NCBI GenBank assembly: GCA_015179025.1
Contig: WHUX01000414.1
Location: forward strand, 1 to 30,587
Direction: 5' to 3'
DNA: 30,587 nucleotides
Source of the DNA: Terfezia claveryi
Taxonomy: Eukaryota; Ascomycota; Pezizomycetes; Pezizales; Pezizaceae
Shown here: positions 9,481 through 16,929 of the stretch, piece after piece
How positions within the stretch are numbered: the first letter of the stretch is position 1
Layout: each line of letters starts with the position of its first letter
Notes under the pieces: model-generated
The model's database searches: none
What the model saw: only the letters and a program-made list of their open reading frames with translations
What the model was told of the DNA's origin: nothing
Made by a program: the position numbers and the translations under genes

Positions 9481-9980
9481 TATCCAGTCAACCTGACCTC
9501 CACCTCATATATAATACTTTTCATATTAGCAAACTCAAACCATACTACAAAAACAATCCTACCCAGTTCCCTCACAGACAATCTCAGGAACCAGGACCAA
9601 TTCAAGATAATTGTTATGAAGTTGAAAAGGTATTACAATTCAGAACAGCTCCTCGAACTGGAGAAAGACAATATAAGGTCAGATGGCTAGGATACTCTCC
9701 TAAATATGATTCCTGGGTAAATGCCAAAGATATCATTACAGAAATTCTTCAAGACTTCTGGATGACCGGAAGTATGGAAGATACATTCAAGAGATATCAA
9801 AGAACTAAAGGAAAACAAGGACTATGAACTAGGGATGAGACCCGAGCTCTCATCTAATAAGAACGAGATAGAATCATGAGTCAAAGAAACACTAAGGATA
9901 TTCATATTAATGCAAATGTATTAACAATGCATCAAATCTTATGATGTATGGAAACCAATATGGCAGAGCAAGAGAAGTAA
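9481..9980 (+). pseudogene. Family B integrase tail with chromodomain, copy 1
   Basis: After the HISKLKPYYKN block (9523-9555) comes a chromodomain: YEVEKVLQFRTAPRTGERQ then YKVRWLGYSPKYDSW and VNAKDI (9615-9734), with the aromatic positions Y, W and W expected of a histone-methyl-lysine cage. It ends in a charged tail (RTKGKQG, TRDETRALI) with stops at 9826, 9856, 9859 and 9943, and TAA at 9978-9980. Chromodomains steer chromovirus integration toward heterochromatin, which fits the repeat-rich setting. The polypurine tract follows 20 bp downstream. Confidence 0.88.
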
Positions 9981-10382
9981 GGATAGGAAATCCTTCTATG
10001 TGGGGAAGTATAATGGAGAACGTTGTTTTATTGCTTATAAATTGATTATATACTTTTGTATTTCCTATATTACTACTATGTTATGTAACTAAGCCTCTTG
10101 GTTGAAGGACTAGCCTTCAACTACTTTCTATTGCTTTATAAGCGTTCATAGCATGCGGAATTTACCATGGGAAGTTCCATGGCACTTGCCATATGAAGAC
10201 ACCCTCATTATGGCCGTGTGACCTCTGTTTAAGGCATGTGACTCATTACTATAGCCACATGACCATTGTTTAAGGCATGTGACTATTACTATAGCCACAT
10301 GACCCCTTTTGTACAGTGCACTACCTTCTGGTGTGCTACCCTTTATTGTATTTATTTCCTTAGTCATCAGATCTCAGAGGAG

Positions 10383-10390
10383 TATAAATA
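10383..10390 (+). promoter_or_regulatory. TATA box of family B LTR
   Basis: TATAAATA lies in the middle of the LTR, about 375 bp from its start. The same octamer occurs at the equivalent place in the minus-strand copy (28395-28402), and a matching TATTTATAC is kept in the decayed inverted LTR near 10878. The likely transcription start is 25-35 bp downstream. Confidence 0.6.
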
Positions 10391-10579
10391 GGCCACTGGA
10401 TTCTCTCTGGAATCGACAGAAAGACAAGAAGCAACAAGCAAGCATACAGAGTAAGCAAGCCTATATTCCGATTAGATCAAGATCATATAGCTTAGATAGT
10501 ACAAATCATATAAGATAGATTACAACAGTTAATTACTGTTCCCTCCAGGAACATCCCACATAGTAATCTCCCTACCCTT

Positions 10580-10596
10580 CTGAGGTCTTACCTCAG
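10580..10596. other. Conserved perfect hairpin in family B LTR
   Basis: CTGAGGT-CTT-ACCTCAG is a perfect 7-bp stem with a 3-base loop. It is also intact at 1615-1631 and, on the other strand, at 28185-28201. It lies downstream of the TATA box and so probably in the transcript; whether it acts in RNA processing, packaging or termination is unknown. Confidence 0.6.
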
Positions 10597-10684
10597 CAGA
10601 ACCGTAATACATAAACCTCCATGCCTACGGATATAGATTGTATAAATGGTACCAAATGAATACTGTCTAGTACCATTTATTACA

Positions 10685-11261
10685 AAAACCTCAAAAGAGT
10701 AGGGAGATTACTATGTGGGATATTCCTATAGGGAATAGTAATTAACTGGTGTAATCTATCTTATATGATTTATACTATCTAAGCTATATAATCTTGATCT
10801 AATTAGTATATTAGCTTACTTGCTGCTTTTTTCTTGCTTGCTTCTTGTATATGGATTCCAGAGGGAATTCAGCAGCCTATTTATACTCCTCTGAGATATG
10901 ATGACCAAGGAAATAAATACTATAAATAGTGGTATACCAGAAGGTAGTGCGCTATACAAAACAGGTCATGTAGCTATAGTAATAAGTTACACAGCCTAAC
11001 CAATAGTTATATGGCCATAGTAATAAGTCACATGCCTTAAATAAAGGTCACGTAGCTATAATAAGGGTGTGCTTATATAGCAAGTTCTATGGAATTTCCT
11101 ATGGCAAATTCCATGTGCTATAGACACTTATAAAGTAGTAGGAAATTGTAGAAGGCTAGTTCTTTAACCGAGAGACTTAGTTACATAACATAGTAGTAAT
11201 ATAGGAAATACAAAAGTATATAATCAATTATATAAGCAATGAAACAATATTTTCTATTACA
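10685..11261 (-). repeat. Inverted, truncated family B LTR abutting the 3' LTR
   Basis: On the minus strand this is a family B LTR from its TGTAATAG start (11261) to the ACCTC near the hairpin, lacking the last about 95-100 bp. It is clearly more TpA-rich than 10009-10684. Together the two LTRs form a head-to-head palindrome of about 580-bp arms separated only by the end of the first LTR. It could be a truncated solo LTR or a remnant of a second insertion. Confidence 0.85.
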
Positions 11262-12089
11262 AGTTTGATCCACTATAACTACTAGGATCCTCATCTGCCT
11301 CCACTATTAGCACCCTTCTTAACATCTTACCTGATAAGCCAATTCTCTCCTTACCTTCCTCCAACAACACTTAGCTACAAGAGTTTTGTTCTTAATATGG
11401 TAAGCTAGACTACAAATATTCTCAATGCAACAACAAAGATACTGGCATAAATCTTTATAATAGATATTAGTCATTTAGATATTTTAAGAAAGACTATCCT
11501 AGAACTCTAAAGTTCTCTCCTCTATGATACACCAACTATATAGAATCTACTCACTTTAGCAACAAATGTCCTCATGATATTTACCTGTACCCTTTACTAA
11601 AAGAGACTATTAAAAAATATAATGTCTACAACTCAGATAGTTACTAGTTCTACCTATATCTAAACCTCCCAAAAAAGATCACCACTATAGGAGAAAAAGA
11701 GATACTTAGATGCAAGTATTATTTTGGTTACTATAACTAATACAAGAACTTTGTCAGCTCATGTAATACTAGAAAAAATAACTTGAAGGCTTTTAATAAT
11801 CCTATTCATAATAGTAGTCACCTAAAAAAAGAGTTGGGAGTACAGGGTAGTAAGGAAAAGAGTATAGAACTAGATTTGGTAATTGCAGAGTGGATAAGAG
11901 ATTATGAGTTGGAATAGCATTATAGAAAAGAGCTGAAAAAGGATATAGTGTTTGAACCACTATACTTAATGGTTAAGAGAAGAAAATAGGTACCTATAGT
12001 AAAGATACAGGATAGATTTATGTATTTACTAAAGAATTTTGTTTGGAAAATAGTTATTTCTAAGGGACTACAAGTTAAAGGTAACCTTG
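11262..12089 (+). pseudogene. Family D pol segment upstream of integrase
   Basis: One plus-strand frame (the frame later used by integrase) can be followed through this stretch with stops that are nearly all TAG/TAA at expected Gln codons. It shows blocks such as LLNILPDKPILSLPSS, PLLKETIKKYNVYNSDSY and a Cys/Tyr-rich patch CKYYFGYYN, then KKELGVQG and WIRDYELE. The domain identity is not clear. By position it corresponds to the extra RNase H-integrase segment of family B. Confidence 0.45.
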
Positions 12090-13080
12090 CCTCTGAAGTC
12101 CTTATCTAATAAGTATATGTCACTACTGGATATGGAGGTCTTACAAAAACAGTATATAAGCTTACCAATAAGTACATCTTCTAGGATTTTTATAGTTAGG
12201 TTGAACAATTTGTAAGGAGTTATAAAACCTACCAAATTACTAAAGGATCTACACAAAAACACCCTGGATTCTTTACTCCTCTTAATGTACCTATCAGGCT
12301 ATAGAGAACTATAGCAATGAATTTTCTTAGTATAGAACCTATTATGATTTCATATACTAAATTTATCCTAAAGTATAGAACTTCTATTAATAATAAGCCT
12401 CATATATTAATATTTTATAAGTTATTAGTTATAACTAACAGGCATTCTGATTTCATATTTCTATTACCTGTTGTAGATAATATTGATATATTAGGAGTTA
12501 TTAATATCTTTAAAAGATTCATTAAGTCTAATAGGGGATTTCCTTATAAAATTGTTTTTAATCATAATCCTTTGTTTATATCTACTACATTTCAAGATTG
12601 GATGCAGAAGAATAGAATTTTGCATAAAGCATCTTCTATATATTACCTCTAAACTGATAGAGTAAGTGAAAGAAAGAATAGGACAATTATTCCTATATTT
12701 GCACCTAAAAAGCTAAAATATAAAATAAATTGGGTACAAGCTACACCTTCTGTTTAAATAGAGGTAAATGTAAGAGTTAGTACTATAAGAAGACTTTCTC
12801 TCTTCTTTACTAAGCTAGGATACTAGTCTGATTTATCTGCACTTATTCTACCTTACTCTATATCTACCTATTCAAACTCTACTACCAGATTCTACCAAGT
12901 TGCTGAAAACTTTAGTAAATCAAAAAAGAACTAAATTCAGTAAGCCAACAAATACAGAAGAGCCTTACCTGACTACAAAGCTAGTGAACAAGTAATACTA
13001 TCAACTAAAAACCTTCTAACAAGATACTACTCCTCTAAACTATCCTCAAAATAGATAGGTCTCTTCCCTATTACTAATTA
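12090..13080 (+). pseudogene. Family D integrase, all four zinc ligands now Tyr
   Basis: The N-terminal zinc domain keeps its spacing (VYVTTGYGGLTKT, then VRSYKTYQITKGSTQ), but each of the H-x4-H and C-x2-C ligands reads Tyr (12116, 12131, 12221, 12230). The core follows: TIAMNFLSIEP (12310-12342, first Asp changed to Asn), IVFNHNPLFISTTFQDW (12550-12600, Asp positions changed to Asn), then SSIYYL and TDRVSERKNRT (12629-12688, Glu kept), and a C-terminal block ending IGLFPITN (13048-13077), where the foldback insertion begins. Asp-to-Asn and His/Cys-to-Tyr are G-to-A or C-to-T changes in TpG/CpA contexts. Confidence 0.85.
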
Positions 13081-13282
13081 GTATGCACTTCAAGGCGAGT
13101 TTTCCCTATACTGACTCACTAAGACTTATACCGATAGCTGAGTATTGCCTAACCCTTAAACTCAGTGAGTCAGCTACATGATTCTCTAGAATACTTGGGC
13201 CAGGGCTGAGTAGCTGACGAGTACTTACCAAGCCTTTTTGTTATGGAGAATAGGCTGAAAGCCTAATTTCACTACCTATATA

Positions 13283-13737
13283 TATATGGAATTTGTGCAT
13301 TCCCAGCTTATATATATATATGGAAATCATGTATTTATAGCTTATATATATAGATTAAACTTATATATTTATGGCTTATATATATACATAGAAATTATGC
13401 ATTCACTCCTTATATATATATATGGAATTTATACATCTATGGCCTCTATATTGTATATTTGCTGCCTCTATATATACATGTAAATCTGGCATTCACAGCC
13501 TCTATATATACATAGAAATCATGTATTTGCAGCCTGTATATATATATATGGATTAGATATAGCCTAGCTACAAATGTATAAACTCCATGAATATATATAA
13601 ACTGCGAATGCATGATTTCCAGGTATATGTATAAGCCATAAATACTTGATTTCCATGTATATATATAAGTTGCAAATACATAATTTCTATATATATATAT
13701 AAGCCATAAATGTATGAGTTCAATATATATATATAAT
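13283..13737. repeat. Inverted arrays of about 50-bp AT-rich repeats
   Basis: Units of the form TATATGGAAATCATGTATTT then AGC/GCC-TTATATATA repeat about every 50 bp in plus orientation to about 13555. They then run in reverse orientation (GATTTCCATGTATATATA) to 13737, continuing at 14323-14400 beyond an inserted element. Open frames here (plus 13286-13483, minus 13751-13446) arise because many units are about 51 bp, a multiple of three; I do not call them genes. Confidence 0.7.
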
Positions 13738-13738
13738 G

Positions 13739-14322
13739 TATTAATTTGCAACTAAGAATGCTGTCTTATTTACGAACGGACGGTCAGAGGGGCCTTAAAT
13801 TTACTGTCTTATAAGCAATACTAGCTTAAACACGAGATACTTTCTTATAAGAGAATTTCCAGGGAAAAAAAAAAATTCTGGAACAACACAGTAGCATAAT
13901 TGATATCTTTTTACACGATCTCCTCTCCAAGTGTAATTGTAGCATATTGTATAGCCTCTTCTTCAGTAATGTAATCTCCCTGCTCATTGTCACTTCCATC
14001 TGCTTCCTCCACATCATCTACAATCTCAATGTCAGAACTTTCATCCTCTATATCTATTGGCAGGTTGAGTTGGTCTTCAGACTCAGGAGGTAGTTGCCAG
14101 TAGTTTGCGTACTGGGTCCAGGACGAGGTGCCTATGGAATTGACATTGTAACAAGTAATCATAAGGAATGAAAGAATGACATTCTTATACTACTGTCTTA
14201 TAAGAAAAATTTGCTGTCTTAAATACAATTCGGATATCTCGACCAAAATTAGGCTGTTTTACTCCTGTCTTATACATAAATACTGTCTTGCCGAGTAGTA
14301 CTTTCTTAGTTGCGAATTAATA
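13739..14322. mobile_element. 580-bp TA-flanked DNA transposon (Tc1/mariner/pogo-like, internally deleted)
   Basis: The ends TTAATTTGCAACTAAGAA (13741-13758) and TTCTTAGTTGCGAATTAA (14303-14320) are inverted repeats at 17 of 18 positions, each flanked by TA (13739-13740, 14321-14322), as expected for Tc1/mariner-type target choice. Inside, a short motif CTGTCTTA or a close variant recurs about eight times, all in plus orientation, in the two subterminal zones. The centre holds an 83-codon minus-strand ORF. The element is much less TpA-rich than its surroundings, so it probably arrived late. Confidence 0.7.
13911..14162 (-). pseudogene. 83-codon acidic ORF, possible transposase C-terminus
   Basis: It lies in the centre of the TA-flanked element. 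It reads MITCYNVNSIGTSSWTQYAN at the start, then YWQLPPESEDQLNLPIDI, then a strongly acidic run (EDESSDIEIVDDVEEADG, SDNEQGD) and ITEEEAIQYATITLGEEIV. No complete domain is present. The upstream frame stays open for 9 codons to a TAG at 14192-14190. An acidic C-terminal tail after a truncated DDE core is the most economical reading, given the TIRs and TA duplication. It could equally be an unrelated captured exon. Confidence 0.4.
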
Positions 14323-14580
14323 TGGTAAGCTATGAATATATGATTTCTATATATAGATATAAGCTGTGAATACACAAATTCTATATATTTATAGGTAGCA
14401 AAGGTAGGCTTCTAGCCTATTCTCTATAATAAAAGGGCTTAGTGAGTACTCGCAAGTAGCTAGTGAGTTGGCATGAGATGGCTTCTCATAGATTGCTATC
14501 GGCATGAGTTGGTATTGAGTAGGAAAAATAGTTAGTAAACTTACCTCGACTCAGGCCAATGTGTACACTATTACTAATTA

Positions 14581-15000
14581 TTCACCTTGGAGTTAAAATG
14601 CTAAACTTGACTTCACTGACTTCTCTAACCTCAATAATATTAACAACTCCTTCCATACCTCACTTCTTAAACACTTCTTCCCTAATCTAATACAACTATT
14701 CCTATCCAGAACTCTGGAACAATCAGGACTAGTTAAGGAAGATAGGTATAAGGTAGAAAAAGTTTTGGAATTTAGGTCTCAACTTAGAATAGGAAAGCTA
14801 TAGTATTTAGTGAAATAGAAGGGATAGCCTTATAAGTTTAATAAGTAGGTATTTGCTGATAGTATTGATGACTCATTAAAAAAGAATTCTAGTTATATGG
14901 TAGCAAGTAAGCAACTTATAAGAAGAGTAAGGTTAGTAAGAATAAGCTTGGCAAAAATAAGATAAGAAGAAAAACCTTAAATATGATTAATAAGAAAAAA
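14581..15000 (+). pseudogene. Family D integrase C-terminus with chromodomain
   Basis: Pol resumes after the foldback element (AKLDFTDFSNLNN, NSFHTSLLKHFFPN near 14607-14688). The chromodomain follows: YKVEKVLEFRSQLRIGK then a stop-riddled YLVK(stop)KG and FNK(stop)VFADSIDD (14748-14870). The stops stand at positions where Gln and Trp are expected. The domain is close to that of family B in its first strand (VEKVLEFR). Confidence 0.8.
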
Positions 15001-15333
15001 AGAATATTCTTACTTCTCCTATTTTATCTAATACAGTCAAAATCGACATAGGTAAGGGTAAAGAGATAGACTTACCCTAAATGATACTTAGATATTTCTT
15101 TAAAGAAAGACAGCCATAAGAGGTAATTAGGTATTTCATAGATGATATTACTATTTTTAGGAACTTTAGAAAAAGGTATAACAATAATAAGTATGATATA
15201 GAAGCAAGTAGGAGTAATACTTATAAGGATAGGAACAATAGGTATTATGGATTAAATATTAACTACTAATGTATATAAATCTAGACCTCTATTTTTTTTT
15301 TAGAATAGAAGTTTTTATCTAAATAGGGAGGTA
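15001..15333. other. Family D 3' untranslated region
   Basis: An AT-rich sequence without a readable frame between the chromodomain tail and the LTR. It ends in the purine-rich AAATAGGGAGGTA, the likely polypurine tract. Confidence 0.45.
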
Positions 15334-15955
15334 TGTAATGAAGTAGCTTATTTATACCCTATAACTAACCCTCTCTCTCATAAATGTATTTCTAATATAT
15401 TTTCTTACTTAGCAAGTATCTCAAAACACACAATATTGTATACTATTTGCCTTACTAATATTTTACATATTATCATATACTTTCATATATATAAGTTAAG
15501 AGAAGACTTAACCTATTTTGTATAAGATACTATTTGGAAGTACTATTTAAAAGTTTCTATTATATTAATTTTAAATCACGTAAGAGTCAAATGATAGTGT
15601 ACTGTCTCAGTACTGCTCTAGCACTGCCCTAATAGGAATACATATAGTCCTTTGAATTTCTCTTCAGTTGGATAGATAGTTAAAACTTAGAATCTAGTTA
15701 GAGTACAATTAATATAGAAGTTCTACTGGTTAATCTTTAAGTGCTTTTGGCACTCCTATACTACTTTACCTATTATAGTAATCTTATACTACTAGTAATA
15801 ACTTTAATAGCAGAGGTTAATAATATACTATTAGTAATCTACTTTATAGTATACATTACTAGCCTGAAATTATCTGATTAGATTAGATCATCTTACCTAA
15901 TCTAATCTAATTCTCCATTCCACCTATACAATACATTATAAAGACTAGTATTACA
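15334..15955 (+). repeat. Family D 3' LTR, degraded
   Basis: It starts TGTAATGAAGT after the polypurine tract and ends CTAGTATTACA (622 bp). It aligns along its length with the solo LTR at 5602-6254. Shared anchors include TTTGGAAGT/TCTGGAAGT, GTCAAATGATAGTG/GTCAGATGATGGCG and TTCAGTTGGA/CTCAGTTGGA. Differences are mainly C-to-T or G-to-A in this copy. Confidence 0.8.
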
Positions 15956-16929
15956 AAATAGATACAAAACCACTCCCAGGCAATATAGTATGCCTCACAT
16001 ATAGTTATTATGGTATATGTACCATAGATTATATACTAACTAATACTGTTCAACCTGGGACAATATATATAGTATAGTGGGACTTTTATAATTACAAAAC
16101 TATAGGGTCTAATTCTATACTACTACAATCTACTTTACACCCTAAGAATTTAAAAAAAATAATACCACCAGATTCTATTAGTGGCAGGAAGTCTCTAGTG
16201 AGCCCTTAAATATTCTGCTAGTAGTTGTATGTAGTCCCTACTCTATAATTTATACTGAACTTATATTGTTAGTAGCATAGTATATAGGATTGAATTCTAT
16301 AACCCAGTTATATACCAATATTGTTAAGCTTATACTTTTGAATAAGATGATATTACTGAATATAGACAGAGTCCACATTGACACCTTAATTGGGCAATTA
16401 TTGTATGTGAGATCTATTTAGTATAAAAATCTTATAAAACTCATATTTTGATGATAGAGTATATACTGTTAATTTAGAAACCTCAGTTACTATAGAGTCC
16501 AGTTACAAACTAAGATCATTAAGCTTTTACTATACTTTGAACAAGATAGCATCACTGAATATAGATAGAAGTCTGCATTGAGACCCTGATTGGCTAATTT
16601 TAATATAAAAGATTTACTATACATGTATTTTTTTAACAGAACCTACATAGTTAATAGGAGAATATGTAGTGTCAGTTTTGCAATTCTTAGTTCACTGTTA
16701 CTAGCCATTATAGGTAATATCTATACAAAAATCACTTGGGGAAAGAACTGTATACAACCCCTACCCAAAAACCAGTGATGCTAGATCCTTACAAGCTATT
16801 AAGTACCTAGAAGTTATGCTAGAAGTATAGTATCAATGCAGTAAATAGGCTCACAATTAGACTCCTCGCCCATAGTTCAGATGCTATTTTAATTATGCTT
16901 AATAATATTAGATTACCGAGTATTGTGTA
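15956..16929. other. AT-rich 5' part of the Plavaka relic region; direct repeat, no gene read
   Basis: No reading frame can be followed. A direct repeat of about 100 bp (16303-16400 and 16498-16600, period about 195 bp) shares AAGCTT, AAGATGATATTACTGAATAT/AAGATAGCATCACTGAATAT and GACACC/GAGACC. This may be the 5' non-coding or N-terminal part of the transposon downstream, or older repeat debris. Confidence 0.4.

Larger units (their letters stand above)
1522..10684 (+). mobile_element. Family B chromovirus, copy 1 (Ty3/Gypsy), nearly complete but decayed
   Basis: A nearly complete LTR retrotransposon. It has a 5' LTR remnant (1522-1719, the rest displaced by family A), a leader, gag, protease, RT, RNase H, a CCHC segment, integrase, chromodomain, a polypurine tract GTGGGGAAG (10000-10008) and a 3' LTR (10009-10684). 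No convincing tRNA-type primer binding site follows the 5' LTR; a T-run does. Many stops are CAA/CAG to TAA/TAG changes, as RIP would produce, and there are additional frameshifts. A solo LTR of another family splits RT. A second, 3'-partial copy lies at 28097-30587 on the other strand and matches it closely enough to show which residues were lost here. Confidence 0.9.
10009..10684 (+). repeat. Family B 3' LTR, copy 1
   Basis: A 676-bp LTR. The start reads TATAATGGAG (TGTAATAGAG in copy 2, so the terminal TG has mutated) and the end TTTATTACA. It follows the polypurine tract GTGGGGAAG (10000-10008). It contains a about 40-bp tandem duplication (GTTTAAGGCATGTGAC units, about 10226-10304), a TATA box and conserved hairpins. 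Short open frames across it are not genes. Confidence 0.92.
13068..14580. mobile_element. Foldback/TIR DNA element with satellite-like arms inserted in family D
   Basis: The integrase coding sequence is interrupted after ITN by about 1.49 kb bounded by the direct repeat TTACTAATTA (13071-13080 and 14571-14580; 13 bp if CTA is included). The two ends are long imperfect inverted repeats: for example GAGAATAGGCT near 13248 pairs with AGCCTATTCTCT near 14415, and CCGATAGC near 13130 pairs with GCTATCGG near 14505. Arrays of about 50-bp AT repeats lie in the arms. A duplication of about 10 bp with long TIRs suggests a Mutator-like foldback. No transposase is visible for it. Confidence 0.7.
11262..15955 (+). 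mobile_element. Family D chromovirus relic, 3' half, heavily RIP-like
   Basis: A plus-strand Gypsy element lacking its 5' part: a pre-integrase segment (11262-12090), integrase (12090-13080), a foldback insertion (13081-14567), chromodomain and tail (14581-15000), polypurine-like AAATAGGGAGGTA (15321-15333) and a 3' LTR (15334-15955). The solo LTR at 5602-6254 is a better-preserved member of the same family. The 5' side ends at the inverted family B LTR. Confidence 0.85.

Noticed and set aside
10146..10518. Short ORFs in the family B LTR (and the equivalent at 28291-28476)
   Set aside because: They lie wholly within LTRs, on both strands, and reflect chance openness of the U3/R sequence.
13283..13737. 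CRISPR-like array
   Set aside because: Unit and spacer are not separable, units vary in length, orientation inverts midway, and the setting is a fungal repeat.
13286..13751. Tyr/Ile-rich ORFs of 65 and 101 codons
   Set aside because: They are generated by AT-rich repeats of about 51 bp; no start context and no domain.
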